A stretch of DNA of 39,220 nucleotides from positions 1 to 39,220 of the IMG/VR virus record IMGVR_UViG_3300049736_000498; one strand, 5' to 3'. How positions within the stretch are numbered: the stretch's first letter is position 1; each line of letters opens with the position of its first letter. Positions 1 through 7,881 of this stretch are shown in pieces. The position numbers and the translations under genes were made by a program. Origin of the DNA: a virus. The notes under the pieces are model-generated. The model made no database searches and had not been told where the DNA came from. It worked only from the letters and a program-made list of their open reading frames with translations.

Positions 1-8
1 TTGGTAAA

Positions 9-257
9 ATGGATCCATACGTAAATAAAGGTAACATAAGAACGTTTTCGAAAGATGTAAATAAACTAGAATTAGTTTGGCACCAAGACGCTGAAGATAG
101 AGATATCGAAGTATTAGAAGGCAAGGGATGGGAATTACAAATGGATAATGAATTACCCTTTGAATTAGTAAAGGGAGATCGTATATTTATAACAGAAGGT
201 AGAATACACCGAATATTAAAAGGTACTACCGATTTAAAAATAAAAATAAATGGATAA
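9..257 (+). CDS. Small conserved phage protein, possibly cupin-like
   Basis: 82 residues, function unknown. The sequence is rich in beta-prone and acidic residues. Its second half (PFELVKGDRIFITEGRIHRI) has the spacing of a small cupin half-barrel: a GD turn, then a strand, then His-Arg-Ile. That fold guess is inference. It resembles small proteins carried by other marine T4-like phages, from memory only. The ATG at 9 is the first in frame, but the frame is open to the window edge, so the true start could lie upstream. The 3' end overlaps the next gene by 8 bases (ATG at 250), which suggests translational coupling. Confidence 0.6.
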   Translation: MDPYVNKGNIRTFSKDVNKLELVWHQDAEDRDIEVLEGKGWELQMDNELPFELVKGDRIFITEGRIHRILKGTTDLKIKING

Positions 258-666
258 CTTTGATTTAAAAAAATATTTAGCTGAAGGTAAGCTCTTTGAA
301 CAAGATAGATATAAAAAAGTAGAAGACGATGCACAAGATGGTACCTTTTATGTTTCCGGATATGATATGGAAAATGAAAGAGATATCGATGATTATTTTG
401 TTGATCTAAATTATGGTAAATATAAATCTGCTACTCAAGAATTATTAGACCTTGCTATGGAACAAGGACACGAGTATGAAAGTGTAGAAGATTATTATGA
501 ATATGTTGAGGGTTTTGAAAATGATCTTAAAGATTATGCTGAAGGTGAAGAAGTACCTGATTGGAAGATGAATGATCTAGCTATGCGTTATGGAACTGAT
601 TATAGTCAATTTTACGGTGAAGAAGAAGATGAAGACTATGATGAAGAAGAATATGAAGATTATTAA
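250..666 (+). CDS. Acidic hypothetical protein
   Basis: 138 residues, not recognised. It is strongly acidic and rich in Tyr, with a C-terminal tail of Glu/Asp/Tyr (roughly residues 122-138) that is probably disordered. There is no signal peptide, membrane segment or nucleotide-binding motif. It overlaps the preceding gene by 8 bases and is followed by about 120 bases without a gene that holds two hairpins, so it probably ends the upstream operon. Confidence 0.6.
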   Translation: MDNFDLKKYLAEGKLFEQDRYKKVEDDAQDGTFYVSGYDMENERDIDDYFVDLNYGKYKSATQELLDLAMEQGHEYESVEDYYEYVEGFENDLKDYAEGEEVPDWKMNDLAMRYGTDYSQFYGEEEDEDYDEEEYEDY

Positions 667-681
667 AATAAAAAACATATA

Positions 682-749
682 GGATAGATTCATAGCCTAT
701 CCGATTAGAAATAATTAAAGAGATCTGTGGCCTCCATTTGGAGGTCACA
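682..749 (+). terminator. Two hairpins after the first operon, possible weak terminator
   Basis: The first hairpin pairs GGATAG (682-687) with CTATCC (697-702). The second pairs TGTGGCCTCC (726-735) with GGAGGTCACA (740-749) around an ATTT loop, ten pairs including one G-T. Only three T follow directly, so termination efficiency is uncertain. The right arm of the second hairpin overlaps the upstream box of the promoter-like element at 737-766. Confidence 0.45.
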
Positions 750-766
750 TTTAAGTTTCGTATATT
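737..766 (+). promoter_or_regulatory. Bipartite promoter-like element, copy 1
   Basis: TTTGGAG at 737-743, eight bases, then TAAGTTTCGTATATT ending at 766. It aligns without gaps to copies at 2213-2242 and 26723-26752. TTTG (737-740) and TATATT (761-766) are 20 bases apart, as in the Bacteroidetes -33 TTTG / -7 TAnnTTTG promoter. The next start codon is at 791. Confidence 0.55.
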
Positions 767-790
767 AACGTGTTAAAAATAGAAGTATAG

Positions 791-946
791 ATGGATATAG
801 ATAAAGAATTTTATTTAGTAAGAAAAAATGAAGGTAATTCATTTCAAAGATTAATGATGTTTTTTTTAGAACAAAACAAAAAACATGGTGCAGATTTCGG
901 AGTAGCAGGAATGTATAATACTTTAAATAGATTTTATGGTGAGTAA
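791..946 (+). CDS. Small hypothetical protein (51 aa)
   Basis: An ATG at 791 opens a 51-codon frame that stops at TAA 944-946. The product begins MDIDKEFYLVRKNEG and ends LNRFYGE. It has mixed charged and aromatic composition with no recognisable domain. Support for a real gene is positional: it starts 24 bases after the promoter-like element and its end overlaps the oxidoreductase start (936) by 11 bases, a typical coupled arrangement. Otherwise the stretch 667-935 would be empty. The function is unknown. Confidence 0.55.
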   Translation: MDIDKEFYLVRKNEGNSFQRLMMFFLEQNKKHGADFGVAGMYNTLNRFYGE

Positions 947-2225
947 AAACATAGTAATGATTGGAGCAGGTGTAGCAAATGTAAATGCTGCTACTAAGCT
1001 AGTTGACAATGGATTTAAAGGTAAAATCACTATTATTGATATGGGTAAAGACCCATATTTAAGGCCATATGAAGAGGTAATGACAGGTTTCCTAGGAGCA
1101 GGAGGTTGGTCTGATGGTAAATTAACTTATCATACTTCAATTGGAGGGCAATTATCTAAATATTGTGGTGAAGAAAAAGCAATGGAATTATTTGATCAGG
1201 TGATAGATAATTTTAAACGTTTCCACCCTAAACCAGAAGAGGTGCAATGTTCAAATCCAGTTGCAGAACCAGATTTTATTAAGCCTTATTTTGGACTACG
1301 TTTATTCCCTGTATGGCATGTTGGTACTGATTATTTACACGAAATAGGTAAAAATTGGTATGACTTTTTAGTTGATGGGGGTGTTGAATTTATTTGGGAA
1401 ACTAAAATAGATGATATTGATTTTGATAATGAATGGGTTTATTGTGATGGAGAAAAAATGCAATATGATGAACTTATCTTTGGTGTAGGCAAATCAGGTA
1501 TTGATTTTGGTAAAAAATTAGCTGAAAAATATAATTTACCAACTGAACCAAAACCCGTACAAATTGGTGTTAGATTTGAAGCACCACAAAAACACTTTCA
1601 AAAATTAATTGATATAAGTTATGATTTTAAATTATATAGAAAATTTGAGGAAGCAGGAGTATCACTTCGTTCCTTTTGTACTAATAACAATGCAGCTTAT
1701 GTAGCTGTAGAAGAAACATACGGTAACCATTCATATAATGGTCACGCTAAAAAAGACGAAAAGTTTAGAAACGATATGACCAATTTTGGTATTCTAATGG
1801 AAGTTAGAGGTATTGAAAAACCATTTGAATGGTCTAGAGATGTAGTAAATAAACTACAAAAAGATGGTACAGGATTATATTATAGTCCAACTAGAGAACC
1901 ATCAACAACATCAGAAGGTGTAGATGTATCAGCAATTAAAGTAGATACAATGCATGAAATAGCTAAAGCAATGCAACCATATTTTTGGTATGTATTGGAT
2001 TTTATTGAAGACATGAAAAAAGTATTTCCAACATTGAAAGATGATTGGGGTATTTATGTGCCTGAAGTAAAATACCTTTCTCCTGAGCCGCTTGTCGATT
2101 ATACCAATTTAGCCCTCACCAAGTATCCTAACGTTCACTTTGTTGGCGATGCATTATCAGCTAGAGGTATAACGGTAAGCGGCGCACAAGGAACTTATGT
2201 TGCTGAATCACTTTTGGAGGATTAA
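936..2225 (+). CDS. FAD-dependent oxidoreductase (COG2509-like)
   Basis: 429 residues. The N-terminus has a dinucleotide-binding Rossmann segment, IVMIGAGVAN (residues 6-15), with GxGxxN in place of the usual GxGxxG. A typical C-terminal flavin site follows: FVGDALSARGITVSGA (402-417), where the GD pair contacts the FAD ribityl/phosphate in related enzymes. The layout resembles the COG2509 / HI0933-like flavoprotein dehydrogenases. The substrate cannot be read from the sequence. It is the largest non-structural gene in the first 4 kb and probably cotranscribed with the small gene at 791. As a phage gene it would be an auxiliary metabolic gene. A role in redox or cofactor chemistry during infection is inference. 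Confidence 0.75.
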   Translation: MVSKNIVMIGAGVANVNAATKLVDNGFKGKITIIDMGKDPYLRPYEEVMTGFLGAGGWSDGKLTYHTSIGGQLSKYCGEEKAMELFDQVIDNFKRFHPKPEEVQCSNPVAEPDFIKPYFGLRLFPVWHVGTDYLHEIGKNWYDFLVDGGVEFIWETKIDDIDFDNEWVYCDGEKMQYDELIFGVGKSGIDFGKKLAEKYNLPTEPKPVQIGVRFEAPQKHFQKLIDISYDFKLYRKFEEAGVSLRSFCTNNNAAYVAVEETYGNHSYNGHAKKDEKFRNDMTNFGILMEVRGIEKPFEWSRDVVNKLQKDGTGLYYSPTREPSTTSEGVDVSAIKVDTMHEIAKAMQPYFWYVLDFIEDMKKVFPTLKDDWGIYVPEVKYLSPEPLVDYTNLALTKYPNVHFVGDALSARGITVSGAQGTYVAESLLED

Positions 2226-2242
2226 AATAAATTTCGTATATT
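2213..2242 (+). promoter_or_regulatory. Bipartite promoter-like element, copy 2
   Basis: TTTGGAG at 2213-2219, eight bases, TAAATTTCGTATATT ending at 2242. The upstream box lies inside the last codons of the oxidoreductase gene. TTTG and TATATT are again 20 bases apart. The next start codon is at 2260. Confidence 0.55.
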
Positions 2243-2259
2243 TACAATAAACAAAAATT

Positions 2260-2520
2260 ATGTCAGATAAAACACCATTTCCACAGAGTAGAAAATTAAA
2301 AAAAGTAGACGGAACCATTGCTTACGTATGGGACGGTAAATTACATAATTGGGAGGGGCATGCTTTAATTCCTGAGGGTAATGAAAAAAAAGGAGAATAT
2401 CATTTATATGGTATTAAACATACCAAAGAAGAATGGAGTGAGGCTAGATCTCAAAGAGAAGGATTACCTTATTATAAAAATCAATCAATGAAAGCACACC
2501 TTTCAGATTATAGAAATTAA
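2260..2520 (+). CDS. Small hypothetical protein with WDGKLHN motif
   Basis: 86 residues, hydrophilic, with no membrane segment. The central part (YVWDGKLHNWEGHALIPEG) resembles the 'DGKLHRxdGPA' strand-turn motif seen in many small phage and bacterial proteins of unknown function. The rest contains KHTKEEW and several aromatic residues. The gene starts 17 bases after the bipartite promoter-like element and is followed after three bases by the P-loop gene at 2524, so the two probably form one transcript. Confidence 0.6.
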   Translation: MSDKTPFPQSRKLKKVDGTIAYVWDGKLHNWEGHALIPEGNEKKGEYHLYGIKHTKEEWSEARSQREGLPYYKNQSMKAHLSDYRN

Positions 2521-2523
2521 GAT

Positions 2524-3054
2524 ATGAAAATAGGTTTATGTGGTACAATGAGTGTAGGTAAAACTACATTAGTTAATGCTTTAAAAGAAACAAAACAATT
2601 TAAAGATTATATGTTTAGAACAGAGCGTTCTAAATTTTTGATGGAGCAGGGTATTCCACTTAATACTGATTCTACATTAAAGGGTCAAACTGTATTTTTA
2701 GCTGAACGCTGTGCCGAATTAATCCAAACAGATATTATTACAGATAGAACAGTAATAGATGTTATGGCATTTACTTTAAATGCAAAATCTATACCTCATC
2801 AAGATAAAGAGGCATTTGAAACTTATGCTAGTGAATTTATTAGAGATTATGATTTTATATTTTATATTTCTCCTTATGGGTTAGATATTGAAGATAATGG
2901 AGTACGTGAAACAGATGAACATTATAGGGATTTAATTGATTTTACTATTACTACATTAATTAAAAGACATGGCCATAAAGCAGGCAAAATAGAAAAAATA
3001 TCTGGATCTACAGAGGAACGTATTCAACAAATATTGAATATTACAGGCCTTTAA
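2524..3054 (+). CDS. P-loop nucleotide kinase / AAA_28-like ATPase
   Basis: 176 residues. The Walker A loop GTMSVGKTT is at residues 7-15, and ITDRTVIDVMAFT in the first half resembles the DRT-x-D segment of NadR-type and thymidylate-kinase-like P-loop proteins. An acidic segment (YISPYGLDIEDNGVRETDE) takes the place of the lid region. The length fits a minimal kinase. The substrate is unknown; a nucleoside, deoxynucleotide or nicotinamide riboside would all be possible for this superfamily. It is cotranscribed with the small gene at 2260 and followed directly by the first late-type promoter motif. Confidence 0.65.
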   Translation: MKIGLCGTMSVGKTTLVNALKETKQFKDYMFRTERSKFLMEQGIPLNTDSTLKGQTVFLAERCAELIQTDIITDRTVIDVMAFTLNAKSIPHQDKEAFETYASEFIRDYDFIFYISPYGLDIEDNGVRETDEHYRDLIDFTITTLIKRHGHKAGKIEKISGSTEERIQQILNITGL

Positions 3055-3055
3055 C

Positions 3056-3070
3056 ATATTTATAATAAAA
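3056..3070 (+). promoter_or_regulatory. Late-promoter-like motif (before 3081)
   Basis: ATATTTATAATAAAA, exact consensus, ten bases before the ATG at 3081. Confidence 0.55.
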
Positions 3071-3080
3071 CCTTATTATA

Positions 3081-3638
3081 ATGAAAAAATCTGAATTAAA
3101 AAATTATATCAGAGAAAATATTATCTCTACCCTATCTGAGGATACTGAGGCAGAAATTGCTAAAACTAAAGAATTAACTTCAGCAATCAAAGATCTTGAA
3201 GCTGCTAAAAAAGAAGCTGGTATAGAAGAAGATGCAACCCCTAAAGGTGAAGATTTTTTTTATGATTATTTAGATATTGGTATGTCTTATTTAGAAGGAT
3301 TTGGTAAAAAACATTCTTTAGATGACAGTCAGTTAGAAAAACTAGGTAAAAAAATAGTAGATCAATTATATAAAGGTGATGTTGGTAAAGCATATGATGC
3401 GATTGTTAAAAGAGGTGTAATGAAAGAAGATGAAGATAAAGAACCATCTAAAGCAGATCTTAAAAAAACAAAAGGTTTAGCCAAAGCAAAAGAAGAATTA
3501 GCTTTATTAACTCGTGAGATGAAATCATTAGCTAAAAAGTATTCCAAAGCTGAAGGTGAAGAAAAAGAAAAGTTAGTTAAAGTCTTAAAAGATAAAACTA
3601 AATTAAAAAAAGAGTTAGAGAGTATTATAGATAAGTAA
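3081..3638 (+). CDS. Hypothetical coiled-coil protein
   Basis: 185 residues, Lys/Glu-rich and mostly helical by composition. The N-terminus MKKSELKNYIRENI followed by a TLSE segment resembles the amphipathic leader found on several prohead-associated proteins of marine T4-like phages, from general recollection. The last 60 residues are a charged coiled coil. There is no catalytic motif. Position directly after a late-type motif and before the spanin-like pair and terminase suggests a late, possibly virion-associated protein. The function is unknown. Confidence 0.6.
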   Translation: MKKSELKNYIRENIISTLSEDTEAEIAKTKELTSAIKDLEAAKKEAGIEEDATPKGEDFFYDYLDIGMSYLEGFGKKHSLDDSQLEKLGKKIVDQLYKGDVGKAYDAIVKRGVMKEDEDKEPSKADLKKTKGLAKAKEELALLTREMKSLAKKYSKAEGEEKEKLVKVLKDKTKLKKELESIIDK

Positions 3639-3640
3639 AT

Positions 3641-4024
3641 ATGAAATTTAACGAAAGGTTTTTGTATTCATTAAAGATTGTTATTTTATTAGTTATTATA
3701 GCTTGGCTATTATTTTCTAATGAAGAAGATTATACTGAAGATTACAATGCTAAAATAATAGCATTAGGACAAAAAGTCGATTCGTTGCATCATATAAATG
3801 ACGAATTGACTTTTAAAATTGATACATTAAATGGTCAAATATCAAAATTAGATCAACAAATTGATTTAAAAGATAATAGAATAAGAACTTTAAAATGGAA
3901 AGTAAATGAAAAAGTTAATGCCGTTGATTCTTTTGATGATGATGAGCTTGAAAGGTTTTTCACAGAACGTTACGGACAGTACATCGATTCAATTGAAAAA
4001 GCCAATAGCGAAACTAGTAATTAA
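3641..4024 (+). CDS. Membrane-anchored coiled-coil protein, candidate i-spanin (Rz-like)
   Basis: 127 residues. A single N-terminal membrane segment (about residues 11-26, IVILLVIIAWLLF) precedes an acidic hinge and a long heptad-patterned periplasmic helix (about 35-95) with repeated Leu/Ile at a/d positions. This is the plan of an inner-membrane spanin such as lambda Rz. The last 119 bases overlap, in another frame, the start of an exported protein at 3906, an architecture characteristic of Rz/Rz1 pairs. No endolysin or holin is visible next to it. The assignment rests on topology and overlap, not on sequence identity. Confidence 0.5.
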   Translation: MKFNERFLYSLKIVILLVIIAWLLFSNEEDYTEDYNAKIIALGQKVDSLHHINDELTFKIDTLNGQISKLDQQIDLKDNRIRTLKWKVNEKVNAVDSFDDDELERFFTERYGQYIDSIEKANSETSN

Positions 4025-4310
4025 GGATTTAATTACTGGTGATGGAGCTAAAGAAGAATTATTACTTAGTTTAAGTAAAATAAGATTATTAGAACAAAAG
4101 GTTGTTTTAAAAGATAGTGTTATAGGAAGTTTAAATTTTCAAGTAGGGAATTTTAAATCTATAATGATAACAAAATCAGACCAACTGGCTTTATCTCAAG
4201 AATTATCTAAAAGACTCCAAACAGATTTAAAAAAGCAAAAATTAAAAACTAAACTAATGGGTGGTGCTGGTTTAGTGGCTATTGCTGGGGTAATTCTTAT
4301 ATTAAAATAA
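3906..4310 (+). CDS. Exported coiled-coil protein with C-terminal membrane anchor, candidate spanin partner
   Basis: 134 residues. The start MKKLMPLILLMMMSLKGFSQ is a textbook signal peptide with a Bacteroidetes-style FSQ cleavage region. A periplasmic helical region with heptad Leu/Val (about 45-110) follows, then a C-terminal hydrophobic segment (AGLVAIAGVILILK). The signal peptide lies entirely in the out-of-frame overlap with the gene at 3641, and both frames encode sensible protein there. There is no lipobox cysteine, so it is not a classical Rz1 outer-membrane lipoprotein. Similar proteins ('KLVIKDLI.GDGAKEEL') occur in Bacteroidetes phages and prophages as I recall. A lysis role is inference. 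Confidence 0.55.
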   Translation: MKKLMPLILLMMMSLKGFSQNVTDSTSIQLKKPIAKLVIKDLITGDGAKEELLLSLSKIRLLEQKVVLKDSVIGSLNFQVGNFKSIMITKSDQLALSQELSKRLQTDLKKQKLKTKLMGGAGLVAIAGVILILK

Positions 4311-4313
4311 TAT

Positions 4314-5885
4314 ATGTCTGATTTAAAAAAAGTAATACGCCAAGAATATTTAAAATGTGCCCAAGACCCGGTACATTTTATGCGTAAGTACTGTTATATA
4401 CAGCATCCCCAACGTGGACGCATACAATTTAACCTATATCCATTTCAAGAAAAAGTATTAACGTTAATGCGCGATAATCCATATTCGATTATCTTAAAAT
4501 CTAGACAATTAGGTATATCAACATTATCAGCTGGTTACTCTTTATGGTTAATGACATTTCATAAAGATAAAAATATTCTTTGTATTGCAACAAAGCAGGA
4601 AACGGCTAAAAATATGGTTACAAAGGTAAAATTTATGTATGAAAATTTACCTTCATGGTTAAAAATTGATGCAGATGAAAATAATAAGTTAACACTTAGG
4701 TTAGCAAATGGGTCCCAAATTAAAGCAACATCAGCTTCAAGTGATGCAGGTAGATCAGAAGCAGTATCATTACTATTAATTGACGAAGCAGCATTTATTG
4801 ATAATATTGGTGAAATTTGGGCATCAGCCCAGCAAACATTAGCAACTGGAGGTGGTTGTATAGCTTTAAGTACTCCATATGGTACTGGTAATTGGTTTCA
4901 TCAAACATGGACCAGAGCAGAGGCAGCTGAAAATGATTTTTTACCTATTAAATTACCATGGTATGTCCATCCTGAAAGAGATGAAGCATGGAGAAAAAGA
5001 CAAGATGAATTACTAGGTGACCCCAGAATGGCGGCACAAGAATGTGACTGTGATTTTTCAACTTCTGGTGATATTGTATTTTACCCTGAATATATAGATT
5101 TTTACGAAAAAACTTATATAAAAGATCCAATGGAAAGAAGAGGTGCAGACCAAAATTTATGGGTTTGGGAATCACCTGATTATACAAGAGATTATGTTGT
5201 AGTAGCAGATGTTGCTCGTGGAGATGGTAAAGATTATTCTGCATGTCATGTAATTGATGTAGCAAATAATACACAAGTTGCTGAATATAAAGGACAATTA
5301 GGTACAAAAGAGTTTGGACATTTATTAATAGGTTTAGCTACTGAATATAATGAAGCAATGTTAGTAATAGAAAATGCTAATATTGGTTGGGCAACTATAC
5401 AAGTTGCTTTAGATAGACAATATACTAATCTTTATTATTCACAAAAGAGTGACTCCCCAAATGCTAGTTCGTATTTTGACAAATATCAAGACCACTCCAA
5501 AATGGTAGCTGGTTTTACAATGTCATCTAGAACTAGACCTATGGTAATAGGTAAATTTCAAGAGTACATTAGTGATAAAGGAGTAACTATACAATCAAAA
5601 AGGTTAATTGAAGAAATGAAAACCTTTATATGGAGAAATAATAGAGCGGAAGCTCAAAGTGGGTATAATGATGATTTAGTAATGTCATTTGGTATTGCTA
5701 TGTACATTAGAGATACTGCTTTAAGATTAAAACAAAGAGGTTTAGACGGAACTAAAAATGCATTAAGTAATATGTCAGTCAACAGAACACCATATCAAGG
5801 GGGTTATGGGACTAACCAACAGGGCAAAAATCCATATGAACAAAATTTCGGAAATGGTAAAGAAGACATTAGATGGCTCTTCTAA
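4314..5885 (+). CDS. terL: Terminase large subunit (T4 gp17-like)
   Basis: 523 residues. This is the packaging motor: an N-terminal ATPase and a C-terminal nuclease that cuts concatemeric DNA. Visible motifs are Walker A SRQLGIST (63-70), Walker B LLLIDEAAF (153-161, with D157/E158) and the STPYGTGN coupling motif (186-193). The RNase-H-like nuclease acids are D299 (VVVADVARGDGKD), E353 (LVIEN) and D453/D454 (YNDDLVMSFG). It is somewhat shorter than T4 gp17. The C-terminus is a Gly/Asn/Gln-rich tail. No small terminase is recognisable upstream in the window. The portal gene follows directly. Confidence 0.96.
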   Translation: MSDLKKVIRQEYLKCAQDPVHFMRKYCYIQHPQRGRIQFNLYPFQEKVLTLMRDNPYSIILKSRQLGISTLSAGYSLWLMTFHKDKNILCIATKQETAKNMVTKVKFMYENLPSWLKIDADENNKLTLRLANGSQIKATSASSDAGRSEAVSLLLIDEAAFIDNIGEIWASAQQTLATGGGCIALSTPYGTGNWFHQTWTRAEAAENDFLPIKLPWYVHPERDEAWRKRQDELLGDPRMAAQECDCDFSTSGDIVFYPEYIDFYEKTYIKDPMERRGADQNLWVWESPDYTRDYVVVADVARGDGKDYSACHVIDVANNTQVAEYKGQLGTKEFGHLLIGLATEYNEAMLVIENANIGWATIQVALDRQYTNLYYSQKSDSPNASSYFDKYQDHSKMVAGFTMSSRTRPMVIGKFQEYISDKGVTIQSKRLIEEMKTFIWRNNRAEAQSGYNDDLVMSFGIAMYIRDTALRLKQRGLDGTKNALSNMSVNRTPYQGGYGTNQQGKNPYEQNFGNGKEDIRWLF

Positions 5886-5888
5886 ATC

Positions 5889-5903
5889 ATATTTATAATA
5901 ATA
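5889..5903 (+). promoter_or_regulatory. Late-promoter-like motif (before portal)
   Basis: ATATTTATAATAATA, one change from the consensus, ten bases before the portal ATG at 5914. Confidence 0.5.
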
Positions 5904-5913
5904 ATAATACATT

Positions 5914-7845
5914 ATGGCTGATAAAAGCGTATTTTCAAGATTAAAAAGATTATTTTCAACTGATGTAATCATCAGAAATGTTGGGGGGAATCAAGTAAAA
6001 GTAATAGATAGTGGTAAAATACAATCAACTGGGGAATTACAAACTAATTCGTTAATTGATAGATATAATAGAATTTATTCTACTAGCCCTTCTTCATTAT
6101 ATGGTGCTCAATTTAATATGAATTACCAGTACCTTAGACCTCAATTATACTCAGAATATGATTTAATGGATCAAGATGCTATTATCGCTTCTGCATTAGA
6201 TGTATTAGCAGATGAATCAACACTCAAAAATGATATGGGTGAAGTACTTCAAATTAGAAGTGCTAATGAAGATATACAAAAAATACTATATAATTTATTT
6301 TATGATGTATTAAATGTAGAATTTAATCTATGGATGTGGGTTAGACAAATGTGTAAATATGGAGATTTTTTCTTAAAATTAGAAATTGCAGAAAAGTATG
6401 GGGTCTATAATGTTATTCCTTACACAGCATACCACATCGAAAGACAAGAAGCTTACAACCCAGATAATCCATCTGAAGTAAGATATAGATATTCACCAGA
6501 TGGAATGGATAATTTAAGTTCTGGAATGTATCCTGTACCTGGAGCAGGTGGTGGAAATTTAGAAAATGAATCAGGTATATTTTTTGATAATTACGAAATG
6601 GCTCATTTTAGATTACTATCAGATGTTAACTATCTTCCTTATGGTAGAGCATATATTGAACCTGCTCGTAAATTATATAAACAGTATGTACTAATGGAAG
6701 ATGCAATGTTAATTCATAGAATTGCTCGTGCCCCTGAAAAACGTATTTTTTATATGAATGTTGGTTCTATCCCTCCAAATGAAATAGAAACATTTATGCA
6801 AAAAACTATTTCACAACTTAAACGTACACCCTTCCAAGATAATAAAACCGGTGAATATAATTTAAAATATAACATGCAAAACATGTTAGAAGATTTTTAT
6901 ATCCCAATTCGAGGAAATGATGCTACAACAAAAATAGAAACTACACCTGGATTACAATATGATGGAATTCAAGATGTAGAGTACTTAAGAGGTAAATTAT
7001 TTGCAGCTTTAAAAATACCAAAAGCATTTTTAGGGTATGAAGAAGGAGTAGAAGGGAAAGCTACTCTGGCCCAACAAGATATTAGATTTGCTCGTACAAT
7101 TGAGCGAATCCAAAGAATATTACTATCAGAATTGAATAAAATTGCATTGGTTCATTTATATACCCAAGGATATACTGATGAAACACTAACCAATTTTACA
7201 TTAGATATGGCTAGTCCATCTATAGTATTAGAACAAGAAAAAATTGAGTTATTAAAATCTAAAACAGAATTAGCTGGGACATTATTAGAACAAAATTTAG
7301 TACCATCTGATTGGATTTATGATAATGTATATCAATTTAGTGAAGACCAATATGATGAATATAGAGATTTATCTAGAGAAGATGCTAAACGTAAATTTAG
7401 AATAGCACAAATAGAAGCAGAGGGTAATGATCCTGTAGAAACAGGCAAATCATATGGTACACCTCATGACTTAGCTTCATTATATGGTAGTGGAAGAATG
7501 TATACAAATCCGGGTGGAGTCCCAGACCCAGAAAAATATGCTGCAGATGATCCTAAATTAGGCAGACCAAAAGATACTAATGTAAAACGTAATACACAAG
7601 GTGATAATTTTGGTAAAGATAGATTAGGAGTTAAACGTATGAAAGATACAGATAAAAACGATTCTAATAGTATTAAAAATAAATTTAAAGGGGGTAGCCC
7701 ATTAGCATTAGAAAGTGCTAGAACTACATATTTAAAAAACTTAGATATGTTTAAGTCTATTCCTCAACCTAACAAAAAGCAATTAGTATTTGAAGAAAAT
7801 AAAGATAATACTTCATTGTTAGATGAAAACCAGTTAAAGAAGTAA
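5914..7845 (+). CDS. gp20: Portal vertex protein (T4 gp20-like)
   Basis: 643 residues. It forms the dodecameric ring at the unique capsid vertex through which DNA enters and to which the neck attaches. The gp20 family pattern is clear: an N-terminal region with YLRPQLYSEYDLMDQDAII, a conserved core WVRQMCKYGDFFLKLE, the segment VLMEDAMLIHRIARAPEKR, then KAFLGYEEGVEGKATLAQ and the helix RFARTIERIQ. The C-terminal 130 residues are Lys/Asp/Asn-rich and look flexible. The gene lies between terminase and the prohead core genes, as in other T4-like phages. Confidence 0.95.
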   Translation: MADKSVFSRLKRLFSTDVIIRNVGGNQVKVIDSGKIQSTGELQTNSLIDRYNRIYSTSPSSLYGAQFNMNYQYLRPQLYSEYDLMDQDAIIASALDVLADESTLKNDMGEVLQIRSANEDIQKILYNLFYDVLNVEFNLWMWVRQMCKYGDFFLKLEIAEKYGVYNVIPYTAYHIERQEAYNPDNPSEVRYRYSPDGMDNLSSGMYPVPGAGGGNLENESGIFFDNYEMAHFRLLSDVNYLPYGRAYIEPARKLYKQYVLMEDAMLIHRIARAPEKRIFYMNVGSIPPNEIETFMQKTISQLKRTPFQDNKTGEYNLKYNMQNMLEDFYIPIRGNDATTKIETTPGLQYDGIQDVEYLRGKLFAALKIPKAFLGYEEGVEGKATLAQQDIRFARTIERIQRILLSELNKIALVHLYTQGYTDETLTNFTLDMASPSIVLEQEKIELLKSKTELAGTLLEQNLVPSDWIYDNVYQFSEDQYDEYRDLSREDAKRKFRIAQIEAEGNDPVETGKSYGTPHDLASLYGSGRMYTNPGGVPDPEKYAADDPKLGRPKDTNVKRNTQGDNFGKDRLGVKRMKDTDKNDSNSIKNKFKGGSPLALESARTTYLKNLDMFKSIPQPNKKQLVFEENKDNTSLLDENQLKK

Positions 7846-7855
7846 AAAACTTTAC

Positions 7856-7870
7856 ATATTTATAAATAAA
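7856..7870 (+). promoter_or_regulatory. Late-promoter-like motif (before 7882)
   Basis: ATATTTATAAATAAA, a close variant, eleven bases before the ATG at 7882. Confidence 0.5.
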
Positions 7871-7881
7871 TATATTTTTTG

